Source of the DNA: Eubacterium ruminantium
GTDB lineage: Bacteria > Bacillota > Clostridia > Lachnospirales > Lachnospiraceae
Assembly (NCBI RefSeq): GCF_900167085.1
Contig: NZ_FUXA01000004.1
Coordinates: forward strand, 251,895-315,894
Length of the DNA: 64,000 bases
Direction: 5' to 3'
The first letter of the stretch is position 1; each line of letters begins with the position of its first letter. The notes beneath the pieces are model-generated. The model did not search any database. It was not told the DNA's origin and worked only from the letters and a program-made list of their open reading frames with translations. The translations under genes and the position numbers were made by a program. Below, piece after piece: positions 35,997-45,238 of the stretch.

Positions 35997-36024
35997 TTGC
36001 GCAAGGTTGCGCAAGGTTGCGCGG
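35997..36024. promoter_or_regulatory. Upstream array of TTGCGCAA palindromes
   Basis: TTGCGCAA at 35997-36004 and 36007-36014, and TTGCGCGG at 36017-36024, exactly 10 bases apart, about 65-90 bases upstream of the -35 of the galactanase promoter. The central CG palindrome is like LacI-family operators. Confidence 0.5.
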
Positions 36025-36088
36025 GTTTTGCATATTTTTTTGTGCAATTTTACCATAGTTTATTAAATATTAATGAATAGACTGTCAA

Positions 36089-36117
36089 TTGCTAAAAAAG
36101 GGGGCTTAATGTATAAT
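36089..36117 (+). promoter_or_regulatory. Promoter of the GH53 galactanase gene
   Basis: TTGCTA (36089-36094), 17-base spacer, TATAAT (36112-36117). Predicted start is near 36124, leaving a leader of about 138 bases. Confidence 0.75.
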
Positions 36118-36136
36118 CAAATTATGGTGAACAAGT

Positions 36137-36156
36137 ATGCGCAAACGGTTGCGCGA
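36137..36156. promoter_or_regulatory. Downstream operator-like inverted repeat GCGCAA-N4-TTGCGC
   Basis: ATGCGCAAACGGTTGCGCGA lies about 15-30 bases after the predicted transcription start of the galactanase gene and combines two sites of the same type as the upstream array. Confidence 0.5.
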
Positions 36157-36261
36157 AGCGTTATGCAGATGGACAAAATGAACGAAAGTCCGAGCACGTG
36201 TAGTTTATAGTTTTTACAGTTTTAGTAGCAGATGATTCGGAAAGGAGAGAGGGGAATCATA

Positions 36262-39200
36262 ATGAAAGGATTATTATTTAAAGGAGCAAAGAGAAGAGTC
36301 TTCGCCTTCATGGCGGCAATCGCACTGTCATTCTCGCTGATCGGCGTTGTACCGGTAAAGACTAAATCAGTCAATGCAGCAGAGGGGTGGACGAATAAGA
36401 ACCTTATAGTTAATGGTGACTTTGAAAGCGATTTAAGAACTGGATGGACTGTCCCGGATACTACAAATTGGGATGCTTTTACTAATACTTGGACAAGTAG
36501 TACGCAGGGATTTACCAATAATACTTCTCAAGTATTTCATTGGTATAGTGAAAATGGGGGCGAATATACAATATATCAGTCCGTTACGATTGAAGAGGCT
36601 GGAACATATAAGATTACGTTTGATGCCGATGGTAAAAACACTGATTATGATCTTTGGTTTAAACCTGAAAATGGAAATAATACGCAGGTTCATAGTGACA
36701 TTGATTCTGATTGGGATGTGTGGGCTTCAAAAGGTTCAGGCAGTGTTGATCTTGAAGCCGGTAATGTAACAATTCAGATTACTCTTACAGTTGGAGCCAA
36801 GGGATGGGGTGATATGGATAATGTTAAACTGTGGAAGTTTGATGGATATTCCTATACAGCAACACCTAAAAGCAATACACATCAGAAGGGTACTGAAAAT
36901 GGCGCAACAATTACTGTTGATAGCGCAACTGAAAATATAGCTTCTGTTACTGTTAGTAATGATTCTGATTATACAGGAACAAAATATACAATGCCAGACT
37001 CTGATGAACAGGCAGTAATCACATTTAGTGCTGCTTATCTGGATACACTTTCTGTTGGAAGCCATACTGTAACAATAGGATTCTCGGATGGCGCACAAGA
37101 TGTGGAATCTACTTTAACAATATCGGATAAACCTGACCATACAGCTACTGTTTCTAACAGCCCATATACAAAATATGATTCAACCAATGCTGTTAGTGTA
37201 ACACTTGAAAATTGTAAAACAACTGCTATCAGTGGAGTATATTTGGACAATGCAACTGATGCAATTGCAGCTACTAACTATGAGACTTCAGCATCCGATG
37301 AATCAGCTGTTATAACGTTTAAAAAGGACTACCTTAACGGGCTTACGGCAGGTGAACATACAGCGAAGGTTACGTTTACTGATGGTGCTGATGCAAAGAC
37401 AGGTGATTTCACTGTTTCTGTTCTTCCTACAGGACTTCAGAATGGTGGGTTTGAAAATGGTATCGGCAGCTATTGGAACGGTGGCTTTGCTGTATCAGAA
37501 AATGATAACAATAACAACGGAAAGTATCTCAACCTATGGGTGAGTAATAACGGTGAGGCTTCTCTCGTTCAGAACTTTAAAGCAGAATCAACAGGTACAT
37601 TTGATATATCATATAAAGTTATCGGCGATGGAAATTCGGGAATCGCTTTCTGGGTTAATGATGAAAAGATTGGCGAAATAGAAGGTGGCAGTTATAGCTG
37701 GCCGGAAGTTACGACCACAAAATCTTTTGATCTTAAGAAGGATGATATAGTCAAATTTGAAATAAAGGGAACATATAGCGGAACCTGGGCGGCTATAGAT
37801 GATGTCCAGATAGTAGAGCATAAGGATGTTCAGGAAGAACTTCCGGTTGGACTTCAGAATGGCGACTTTGAGAAATCAGATTACTGGGTACTTCCTAAGG
37901 ATGGACCATTTGATATTACATATACAAATGGCAAAGAAAATGAAAATGGCGGAAAGAATGGTACAAAATACCTTGCATATTGGACGAATGACTTAACAAA
38001 AGAGTACGAAGCAACACAGACTTTCAAGGCGGAAGATGATGGAGAATATATAATTTCATATGACTACCTTGGCGAAGGTGAGGTTGGCCTTGCAATGTAT
38101 ATCGATGGCATAGCTGTTGAGAGTCTTGAAGGCGACGGATGGAATGAGGGTAATTGGACAAGTAAGACAACTAAAACAAAGTTTTCCTTGACCAAAGATA
38201 AGAAAGTTACCTTCAGTATCAAGGGCACTACTAAAAATGATAAAGCATATATCAAACTCGACAATATCAAGATAGAAAAATACGTTCCAAAGGACAGAGA
38301 GTTTTACTATGATACAACAATCGCAACAGGCGCTCCGGTAGATACAGAGGAGCTCTATGTTGAGAAGCTTGATCTTGCAAATGGATTTATCACAGGTGCT
38401 GATATTTCGTCTTATGCATCAATCGTTGCCAGTGGAGCAACCTACAAGGATGCGAAAGGGAAGGTTCTTAGCGACGAAGGCTTCTTCAAACTGCTCAAGG
38501 AATCTGGTGTTAACTACGTCAGAATCAGAGTATGGGTTGATCCAAAGGATGCAAACAAAAACTACTACGGTGGTGGAAATTGTGATCTTGCGACAGCTAA
38601 GAAGCTTGGTAAGCTTGCAACAGATGCAGGAATGAGAGTTCTTATCGACTTCCATTATTCTGACTTCTGGACTGATCCTAGTAAGCAGCAGGCACCTAAA
38701 GCGTGGAAGAATCTCAGCCTTACCGATAAAGCAGCAACACTTAAGCGGTGGACTATTGACAGCCTTACATCACTCATCGAGGCGGGCGTAGATGTTGGTA
38801 TGGTTCAGATCGGAAACGAAACAACCAATGGCTTCTGCGGCGAGAACAAGATGGAAAACATGTGTACTCTCTTCAAAGCGGGAAGTGAAGGCGTACAGGC
38901 TGTTGAAACAGCAAAGAATACAAAGATTATGATGGCTATCCATCTGACCAATCCTGAAAAAAAAGGTAATTTTGCCAGCTTCGCGGCTGAGCTTAAAAAG
39001 TATGGCGTTGTTTACGATGTATTTGCAACAAGCTTCTATCCATATTGGCATGGAACACTTGATAATCTGTATACACAGCTCAATGCAGTTGCAACAAATT
39101 ATGATAAATATGTAATGGTTGCTGAGACCTCATACGTAAGAACACTTGAGGATGGCGATGGCTGGGCAAATACTGAGTCTCAGTCAAGTTATGATTCGGG

Positions 39201-40977
39201 AAAAGATGAATTCCCATATGATATAAGCGAGCAGGGACAGGTGCTTCATGTCAGAAACGTGATCAAAACTGTTTCAAGTATTAAAGGTGGTATCGGAGTC
39301 TTCTGGTGGGAGCCTGCTTGGATTCCTGTAGAGAATTGGGCTGATGCCGAGGATCAGGACAGTGTACTTGCAAGTAATCAGGCAAAATGGGAAAAATGCG
39401 GTTCAGGATGGGCTGCTTCCTACGCAGCTGAATATGATCCGGATGACGCAGGTAAGTGGTATGGTGGATCAGCAGTAGATAATGAGTCATGGTTTGACTT
39501 TGATGGTACTGCACTTGAATCTCTTCAGGTTTACAACATGGTTCGTTTCGGAACCACGACAGAGGACTATACTATTGAATCAATAGATGCTGAGTATGCA
39601 TTTGTTGAGGGCGAGGATTATGATCTTCCTGCACAGATAGAGGTTCTTATGGCAAGCGGCAAGACTTCTGAGGCTGATGTAACATGGAACATGGATCAGG
39701 TTAAGGAAGCTGTTAAGCAGGGCCGCGGTTCATATCAGATTGACGGTACTTATACATATAATGGTATTGAATATGAGGATATGGCCATTCTTAATCTCAT
39801 TATTAAGCCGGTCAACCTTCTGACAAACGGAAGCTTTGAGGATGGTGAGACAGGCTGGGATATTGAAAGAACAAATGACGGAGACAAGGTTACAGGCGAT
39901 GATCCTCACGATGGTTCGAATTCATTCCATTTCTGGAGCGATAATGAGGATGGTGAGGACTTTGAAGTAACTCAGACTCTTACACTTGAGCCGGGTGCAT
40001 ATGCATTTAACGGATTCCTCCAGGGACTTGCAGGAGTTGAAGGAGAGCTCTTCGTTATAGCGGGCGATGATGAATATGTTGCGGCATATACACTTGATGG
40101 ATGGAGGATTTGGCAGAATCCAACAATCGAGAGAATAATCATAACAGAAGAAACAGAAATAACCGTTGGCTTCAGAACATCATATTCAACTAACGAAGGG
40201 GGTACTATCGATGACCTCACATTCTACAAGGTGGGTGACATATTCACAGTAACCTTTGATAATAATGGTCATGGTACAGCTCCTGAAGCTCTTATAGTTG
40301 TTGAGGGCGAAACAATTGACGAGCCTGACAAACTTGTAGCAGATAAAAAGGATCAGGTTGAATTCACAGGTTGGTATACCGATAAGGAATGTAAGAATAA
40401 GTTCGACTTTGATACAAAGATAACAAAAGATATCACTCTGTATGCTGGCTGGAAGAGCACAACAAAAGACGATACTGATAACGCTAATAAATACAGCTTT
40501 GATACTTCATCTACCGGCAGCACATGGACTCCTGGTGACGGTGATATGTTGTTTACAGTTCATGGCAGCATAGATGATAAGAATACGATCAATCGTTACA
40601 AAGGCGGTTATATAGCTAAGTATGATAAGGCAAGCGGAAAAGTTGTTGGTGTACTTATTGTATTAAATGAAGAGATTTCAAGCGCTGTTTCAGGAAGTCT
40701 TAAGCTTACGATCTTCTCAACATTCCTTGAGTCGCTTGAACCGGGAGATTATCTCCTTCACATCGACTTTGCTGATGGTGCTGTCGAGACAATCTTTACA
40801 ATTAACGCTAAGGCTGCTGATGCAAGCGTTAAAACTGACGACAAAGCAGCTACCAATTCAGACGGCGCTCCGAAGACAGGCGACGACACACCTGTTTCAG
40901 CTGTAATGCTTATTCTTCTTATCTCAGCAGCAGGCCTTTCATACATGCTCGGTCTGAAGCGCGAGAAGAGACGATAA
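36262..40977 (+). CDS. Secreted, cell-wall-anchored GH53 endo-beta-1,4-galactanase with multiple accessory domains
   Basis: 1571 residues. ATG 36262 is chosen because GGAGAGAGGGG lies just ahead. Signal peptide 1-35 (ending KSVNAAEG). Domains in order: carbohydrate-binding-like module (about 40-190); two X2-like Ig repeats (about 195-385); two CBM61-like modules opening LQNGGFENGIG and LQNGDFEKSDY; GH53 catalytic domain from about 709 (FITGADISSYASIV) with acid/base Glu853 in IGNET and nucleophile Glu955 in VMVAETSYV; a bacterial Ig-like domain; a further CBM-like module (NLLTNGSFEDGETGW); one Listeria-Bacteroides repeat (FTGWYTDKECKNKFDFD); an X2-like domain; and a sortase signal PKTGDDT near 1537 with membrane helix and KREKRR. 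It cuts beta-1,4-galactan of pectin side chains at the cell surface. Confidence 0.9.
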   Translation: MKGLLFKGAKRRVFAFMAAIALSFSLIGVVPVKTKSVNAAEGWTNKNLIVNGDFESDLRTGWTVPDTTNWDAFTNTWTSSTQGFTNNTSQVFHWYSENGGEYTIYQSVTIEEAGTYKITFDADGKNTDYDLWFKPENGNNTQVHSDIDSDWDVWASKGSGSVDLEAGNVTIQITLTVGAKGWGDMDNVKLWKFDGYSYTATPKSNTHQKGTENGATITVDSATENIASVTVSNDSDYTGTKYTMPDSDEQAVITFSAAYLDTLSVGSHTVTIGFSDGAQDVESTLTISDKPDHTATVSNSPYTKYDSTNAVSVTLENCKTTAISGVYLDNATDAIAATNYETSASDESAVITFKKDYLNGLTAGEHTAKVTFTDGADAKTGDFTVSVLPTGLQNGGFENGIGSYWNGGFAVSENDNNNNGKYLNLWVSNNGEASLVQNFKAESTGTFDISYKVIGDGNSGIAFWVNDEKIGEIEGGSYSWPEVTTTKSFDLKKDDIVKFEIKGTYSGTWAAIDDVQIVEHKDVQEELPVGLQNGDFEKSDYWVLPKDGPFDITYTNGKENENGGKNGTKYLAYWTNDLTKEYEATQTFKAEDDGEYIISYDYLGEGEVGLAMYIDGIAVESLEGDGWNEGNWTSKTTKTKFSLTKDKKVTFSIKGTTKNDKAYIKLDNIKIEKYVPKDREFYYDTTIATGAPVDTEELYVEKLDLANGFITGADISSYASIVASGATYKDAKGKVLSDEGFFKLLKESGVNYVRIRVWVDPKDANKNYYGGGNCDLATAKKLGKLATDAGMRVLIDFHYSDFWTDPSKQQAPKAWKNLSLTDKAATLKRWTIDSLTSLIEAGVDVGMVQIGNETTNGFCGENKMENMCTLFKAGSEGVQAVETAKNTKIMMAIHLTNPEKKGNFASFAAELKKYGVVYDVFATSFYPYWHGTLDNLYTQLNAVATNYDKYVMVAETSYVRTLEDGDGWANTESQSSYDSGKDEFPYDISEQGQVLHVRNVIKTVSSIKGGIGVFWWEPAWIPVENWADAEDQDSVLASNQAKWEKCGSGWAASYAAEYDPDDAGKWYGGSAVDNESWFDFDGTALESLQVYNMVRFGTTTEDYTIESIDAEYAFVEGEDYDLPAQIEVLMASGKTSEADVTWNMDQVKEAVKQGRGSYQIDGTYTYNGIEYEDMAILNLIIKPVNLLTNGSFEDGETGWDIERTNDGDKVTGDDPHDGSNSFHFWSDNEDGEDFEVTQTLTLEPGAYAFNGFLQGLAGVEGELFVIAGDDEYVAAYTLDGWRIWQNPTIERIIITEETEITVGFRTSYSTNEGGTIDDLTFYKVGDIFTVTFDNNGHGTAPEALIVVEGETIDEPDKLVADKKDQVEFTGWYTDKECKNKFDFDTKITKDITLYAGWKSTTKDDTDNANKYSFDTSSTGSTWTPGDGDMLFTVHGSIDDKNTINRYKGGYIAKYDKASGKVVGVLIVLNEEISSAVSGSLKLTIFSTFLESLEPGDYLLHIDFADGAVETIFTINAKAADASVKTDDKAATNSDGAPKTGDDTPVSAVMLILLISAAGLSYMLGLKREKRR

Positions 40978-40982
40978 GATAG

Positions 40983-41001
40983 ATTGCGCAGCATTGCGCA
41001 A
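40983..41001. promoter_or_regulatory. Two further TTGCGCA sites after the galactanase gene
   Basis: ATTGCGCA at 40983-40990 and ATTGCGCAA at 40993-41001, again exactly 10 bases apart, starting 5 bases after the stop codon. Confidence 0.4.
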
Positions 41002-41098
41002 AAAAAGAACGCATTTTATGCGGCTAAATGAATATGTTATGAATGTGACACACTCTCTAATTTCCCCTCTAATGTGAGTAGCATTCACACATAATAAG

Positions 41099-41130
41099 GT
41101 ATCCGCGTGCTGGTCACGCGGATGCTTTTA
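41099..41130 (+). terminator. Terminator downstream of the galactanase gene
   Basis: A 9-bp GC-rich stem ATCCGCGTG/CACGCGGAT with a CTGGT loop, followed by GCTTTTA. Confidence 0.7.
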
Positions 41131-41191
41131 TGCTATACGGTTTCTGTGGCGTTAAGAGTCGAAAAACTATATTTATTCGGAGGGCGAAAAT

Positions 41192-41422
41192 ATGTTTTAT
41201 ATCGAGAATGATAGGCTTAAAGCCGGTTTTGAGGCGCATGGTGCAGAACTGAGAAGTCTTGTTGACAAGACTACGGGTGAAGAATATATGTGGTGCGGTG
41301 ATCCGGCCTTCTGGGGCAGGGTTTCACCAGTGCTTTTTCCGGTTGTAGGAAATTATAAAAATATGTTAATTGCGAACTTAAATATGGGATATCAGCTGAT
41401 GAACAGGCGTGCCGGTGAATAA
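41192..41422 (+). pseudogene. Truncated aldose 1-epimerase family gene
   Basis: GGAGGG precedes the ATG. The N-terminus MFYIENDRLKAGFEAHGAEL and EEYMWCGDPAFWGRVSPVLF then PVVGNYKN match the start of the galactose-mutarotase-like family (about 290 residues). After NYKN the sequence turns to unrelated residues and stops at 76. The lost part would hold the catalytic His and Glu. Its place behind the galactanase gene suggests a former galactose-use locus. Confidence 0.75.
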
Positions 41423-41798
41423 GAGTCTGCTTATGATATTTATGGCATCAAAGTATGCAGAACAAAGCGGACACGGCGTACCTACAATAGTTGAAAAATA
41501 TGGGCGGGAAGTCTTTTCTTTTGATGATGGAATGATCAAGGTATCCATCCCCTTGGCATATGACCGTGAAGAAGTGACAGAGCGGAAAAACAGGGTTTTC
41601 TTGAGAAAAGGTTTAACCAAAAATCAAGAACAAGTGTTAGATTATCTGAAAAGTAATCCTATGGCAACCTTGCAGGAAGCTGCTTCCGGTTGTGAATTGA
41701 GTCTTGGCGGTGTAAAGAAAATATGTTTAAAGCTTCAAGAGATAGGTGTGCTAGAACGAGAAGGCTCGAAAAGGGACGGGCAGTGGATTGTGAAGTAG
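41409..41798 (+). pseudogene. C-terminal fragment of an AlbA_2/RecG-like regulator
   Basis: SLLMIFMASKYAEQSGHGVP and TIVEKYGREVFSFDDGMIKV match the end of the ATPase-like part of divergent-AAA/AlbA_2 regulators. It is followed by a C-terminal winged helix (TKNQEQVLDYLKSNPMATLQ to GQWIVK). The N-terminal DNA-binding AlbA_2 part is missing; upstream sequence belongs to the truncated epimerase. Non-functional remnant, or at most a stray winged-helix protein. Confidence 0.6.
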
Positions 41799-42009
41799 AC
41801 TTTAAGTAGACTTTGAAATGTGTCAAATTGATGACCAGTGGCAAATTTTTAAGTTGTCTTAAAGTGAAAATTAAATCAAGGCAGAATAGTTGATGAATGT
41901 GATGAAAGATTTGATGATGGAATGATAATCTTTATGTTTTATTCTGAAGAATATCCTGATGTTATAGCGTATTCAGGAAATAACCCTGATGTGATTTAAG
42001 GGGGATACC

Positions 42010-42297
42010 ATGATGATTAATTATGATATAAAAGCTCAAATATTTTTAACCGATAAAGATAAATGTTTTTCAGGATATAGACCGGCACACTTGATAAATA
42101 ATTATCTTACGACAGGAATTCATACATACATTGGTGTCGATTGCTTGAGGAAGGGAGAAAGCACGGAGGGGTATATCAAATTTATATCGCCGGAGTTTTA
42201 TCCGCATACAATAAAAGTTGGAGATATAATTATCTTTCAAGAGGATTCTAAAACAGTAGGCCATATTGAGGTCCTAGAAGTATTAAATGATTTGTAA
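42010..42297 (+). CDS. Small EF-Tu-domain-like protein
   Basis: 95 residues. AAGGGGG precedes the first of two ATG codons. INYDIKAQIFLTDKDKCFSG and GYIKFISPEFYPHTIKVGD then GHIEVLEVLN resemble the beta-barrel domain 3 pattern of EF-Tu, without any GTPase part. Small stand-alone proteins of this type occur among toxin-immunity clusters; the role is not known. The next gene starts 13 bases after its stop. Upstream at 41902-42000 lies a further broken reading frame (DERFDDGMIIFMFYSEEYPD). Confidence 0.55.
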   Translation: MMINYDIKAQIFLTDKDKCFSGYRPAHLINNYLTTGIHTYIGVDCLRKGESTEGYIKFISPEFYPHTIKVGDIIIFQEDSKTVGHIEVLEVLNDL

Positions 42298-42310
42298 AGG
42301 CGGATTAGTA

Positions 42311-42844
42311 ATGGATTACCAACTTTATAAAGAACTAAAGAATTCTTTGAATACACATAGCGGTATAGTTCAACAGATTGATAAGTCTGATCAAGATACT
42401 TGTATGTTCCATTTTAAAGCTATATGGGAGAATGGTATTGTATTTACGGTTGTCGGACAGTATCAGAATAAGTGGTTTTATGTAGAGAAAGAAAATCATC
42501 AGATTTCTGCTACTTTTCATTTTAGAGACATAAATTCAAAAATCATCAGAATAATGCAGAATATGATAGATGAAATTGAATCTGGTAAATACAGGAACAA
42601 AATGTCATTAAAAGAAAGAGTTAATAATATCATTTGCAAAAGACAATTGACATCATATATGAATAATACAAAATGGCATGAGTTAATTAATGATATAAGT
42701 GAAATAAAGGATTTGCCGATATCATATAAAACGCTTTTTGATGAAAGTGATAAGGATTCAGAGGGATACTGGACACTTGCTGATGACGAATATTTTTATA
42801 GGCTTGAGTTGAATACAATCGAGTGGTTTAAAATTGCAGATTAG
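42311..42844 (+). CDS. Hypothetical protein with DUF6678-like C-terminus
   Basis: 177 residues from ATG 42311, chosen for AAAGGCGG at good spacing. The N-terminal half (e.g. CMFHFKAIWENGIVFTVVGQ) is a beta-rich unrecognised domain. From about residue 115 the pattern NNTKWHELINDISEIKDLPI to NTIEWFKI resembles the DUF6678 family seen among putative immunity proteins. No toxin partner is visible. The DUF assignment is from memory of the pattern and should be treated as tentative. Confidence 0.5.
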   Translation: MDYQLYKELKNSLNTHSGIVQQIDKSDQDTCMFHFKAIWENGIVFTVVGQYQNKWFYVEKENHQISATFHFRDINSKIIRIMQNMIDEIESGKYRNKMSLKERVNNIICKRQLTSYMNNTKWHELINDISEIKDLPISYKTLFDESDKDSEGYWTLADDEYFYRLELNTIEWFKIAD

Positions 42845-42852
42845 ATTACAAA

Positions 42853-42999
42853 ATCAAAATATATTGGACGGCTTGTAGAGCCTATTGTTGAACAAACTAG
42901 TGTTAAAGATTTAATAGATAGTATATTAAAGAAGCATTCTATCAATTATGTATATGATGATGAACAGCATGAATTTATAGTGTATGGATACAAATAAGA
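42853..42999 (+). pseudogene. Short C-terminal remnant
   Basis: Open frame with no start: SKYIGRLVEPIVEQTSVKDL and IDSILKKHSINYVYDDEQHE to stop. Not recognised. It belongs to the chain of immunity-like fragments. Confidence 0.35.
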
Positions 43000-43005
43000 G
43001 GAAAT

Positions 43006-43200
43006 TTGGGTTTGGGAAAACAAATAAATTATTATATTGAATATGAAACATTTTTATTATTATCACAAAAAGCATTGGACTATGGATGTCTTATCCTGAA
43101 AGAAGATAGTATTAATAGAATGATATCTGAATCTAAAACCATTAATATTGTATCTAACGATTGTAGTAATTATTATGGGATAAACTTCCGGATGGATTAA
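43006..43200 (+). pseudogene. Fragment of an unrecognised small protein
   Basis: 64 codons from a TTG with weak upstream GAGGAAA: LGKQINYYIEYETFLLLSQK. No ATG and no family recognised. It is flanked by other fragments, so probably the start of a truncated immunity-like gene. Confidence 0.3.
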
Positions 43201-43712
43201 GTGACAGTCAGAAAAATTCAAAGATATAAAATCTTATGTATTCAATGGCGAAAGAAGGAATTATAGAAACTGATTCAGATAATAAAGGATTGGCTAATTG
43301 GATATTAAAAAAATAAAATAATCTGATTTTAGCCAATAAATTAGCCAATAAATATTTAAATACGTCCTATTTTGGCGGCTCTATGATTGGCTAATACATA
43401 TTTATTATCTGATAATAAAGTATTGAGGTTAAAATGACAATAGAGCAGAAGGTTGTAGAATATAAAAAACAATCAATAGATGAAAGAATAAAAATCATAA
43501 ATAATCAATAATACTATCGAGCAGTGGATATTTTCTTTTGGAATGCCGAGCAGCTTAGGGGAAAGATAAATTTGGTTCATTTATGCTGGAATTATTAGAT
43601 TCAAATAATGAAGAACCTGAGATAATAAAAGGAAAATGTATTGGTGAGTTTTTTACTGCAGTGGATGAAGTATGTTGGAATGTGAGCGTAGAATAGAGAG
43701 TGGGATTATAAT
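43201..43712. other. Gene debris with fragments and a TTAGCCAAT inverted repeat
   Basis: 512 bases without an intact gene. Visible pieces: a 26-codon frame from ATG 43236 (MYSMAKEGIIETDSD then LANWILKK), a 24-codon frame near 43434 (MTIEQKVVEYKKQ), and a C-terminal remnant 43571-43695 (MLELLDSNNEEPEIIKGKCI). TTAGCCAATAAA occurs twice near 43329-43352, with ATTGGCTAAT in inverse near 43386-43395. Confidence 0.5.
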
Positions 43713-44420
43713 ATGAAATACAATGAAGTTGTATTTAAAGCAAAACAGTCTCATAGAGAGGGATTAGGAAAAGTATTATTTCAAGAGTGTGATACATGGC
43801 GTTCTGGAGATCAGATTAACCTATGGACATACTGGCAAGGGTATCAACTTAAAGATGTCGATGAAAAGGGAGTTGATATTCTACTTGTAGGTCAGGACTG
43901 GGGAAATCCTACGAATAATAAAAAGGTTATTGAACGTATTAAATCCATTCAAAGAGGAGAAAATGTATTTTACGAAGCATCAAGTCCAACAGATCGAAAG
44001 ATGGCAATTATGTTTAAGGCATTTGGAGAGAATATTGATATCATGAATGTAGATCCTGGATTAAGGCTTTTCTTTACCAATTATTCATTGGGTTATAGGG
44101 GGTGCTCTGAAACAGGTGGTATGACTAAAAGCATAATGAAACAGGATGAGGATCTTTTTAATGATCTGGTTCTTGCAATAAGGCCGAAGATTATCATTTG
44201 CTTGGGTAAAATAACATACGAGATGGCGACAAGAACAGTAACAAAAGGGTTTGTTAAACAGTTAAGGGAAGGCATCCCATTTAAAGCGGCATTTCCGTTG
44301 GATGAAAGTATTCCGGTATATGGAGTTGCTCATTGTGGTGCACGAGGCTGTAGGAATGTTGGCGGTGAAAATAATATGAAGAAGGCATGGATAAAGATTG
44401 CTGAAGAGTTTAATGCTTAA
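43713..44420 (+). CDS. Uracil-DNA-glycosylase-superfamily protein
   Basis: 235 residues. DILLVGQDWGNPTNN holds the substrate-binding GQD.G motif. LFFTNYSLGYRG, RPKIIICLGKITYEMATR and, near the C-terminus, VYGVAHCGARGCRNVGG (in place of the usual HPS) complete the fold. The divergent active-site motifs mean that uracil excision is not certain. Such UDG-like proteins also occur in defence islands. AGAGAGTGGGA precedes the ATG. It stands alone between debris and acetyltransferase genes. Confidence 0.75.
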   Translation: MKYNEVVFKAKQSHREGLGKVLFQECDTWRSGDQINLWTYWQGYQLKDVDEKGVDILLVGQDWGNPTNNKKVIERIKSIQRGENVFYEASSPTDRKMAIMFKAFGENIDIMNVDPGLRLFFTNYSLGYRGCSETGGMTKSIMKQDEDLFNDLVLAIRPKIIICLGKITYEMATRTVTKGFVKQLREGIPFKAAFPLDESIPVYGVAHCGARGCRNVGGENNMKKAWIKIAEEFNA

Positions 44421-44425
44421 CAGGT

Positions 44426-44620
44426 ATGATAATCCTGAAGCTTTCAGATACTGCCGCGGAAATCATTGGAATAGCCGTATCTGTTGATGCTCGCCATAAA
44501 GGAATTGGAAAAGAACTGATCCAAAGCGTGATAAAGTCAGAGGAAATAGAAAAAATTCTGTTTCCCGATTCGTCAGACTGCAAGGAGGGACCATGGTTTA
44601 TTACAATGATAACGAATTGA
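44426..44620 (+). pseudogene. GNAT acetyltransferase fragment
   Basis: Contains AEIIGIAVSVDARHKGIGKE, the acetyl-CoA-binding motif A of GNAT enzymes, but less than half the domain. The N-terminal strands are absent and the frame runs into the next gene. Confidence 0.6.
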
Positions 44621-45135
44621 TAATTCGTAATATGGAAGAAGCAGATGCCCGGGTCTTTACCGATGAAGAGATCGCACAAGGTTGGCATACGGATATCTCC
44701 AAATATTTGGCAAGACTCCAGGATCAGTCTGCGGGAAAATGTGTTTCACTGACAGCCGTATATCAAGGACAGCTTGCCGGGTATGTGAGTGTATACATAA
44801 CAGGGCTCAGCGGTGCGTTCAGCGGAAAAGGATTGCCCGAGATTGTTGATTTCGGTGTGTTGGAAAAATACCAGAGAAAAGGAATCGGCGGCAGACTGAT
44901 GGATACTGCGGAAGAGATTGCCGGGAAATATGCAGACACTGTATGGCTTGGCGTCGGACTTCACAGTGGATATGGAAGTGCTCAGCGAATATATGTCAAA
45001 CGAGGCTATATCCCGGATGGGACGGGTGTCTGGTATCAGAATAAACCTTGTGCGCAATACGAAACGGAAATTGCAAATGATGATAATCTCGTGCTTTTCC
45101 TATCTAAGAAATTAAAACGGCAAGACGAAAACTAA
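44593..45135 (+). CDS. GNAT family N-acetyltransferase
   Basis: 180 residues; AAGGAGG precedes the ATG. Core strands LIIRNMEEADA and KCVSLTAVYQGQLAGYVSVY, motif A IVDFGVLEKYQRKGIGGRLM (acetyl-CoA pyrophosphate loop QRKGIG) and motif B SAQRIYVKRGYIPDGTG are all present. Substrate unknown. Intact, unlike the fragment just upstream. Confidence 0.88.
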   Translation: MVYYNDNELIIRNMEEADARVFTDEEIAQGWHTDISKYLARLQDQSAGKCVSLTAVYQGQLAGYVSVYITGLSGAFSGKGLPEIVDFGVLEKYQRKGIGGRLMDTAEEIAGKYADTVWLGVGLHSGYGSAQRIYVKRGYIPDGTGVWYQNKPCAQYETEIANDDNLVLFLSKKLKRQDEN

Positions 45136-45238
45136 TCTTATAAATTCAAAGTTGCAGTTCAAAAGTCTCTTGAAGAAACTCAGTTGTTATTTGATAGTTT
45201 GATGCAGGAGTATTTTGGATAGTAAAAAGGAGATAATG

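Larger units (their letters stand above)
35302..36088. other. Gene debris between the defence operon and the galactanase gene
   Basis: Nearly 800 bases with only fragments: short open stretches at 35319-35450, an unrecognised C-terminal remnant (35520-35720), a DUF4143-type C-terminal fragment (35711-35947) and then a TTGCGCAA repeat array. None has a full start-to-stop gene with a ribosome site. Confidence 0.65.
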
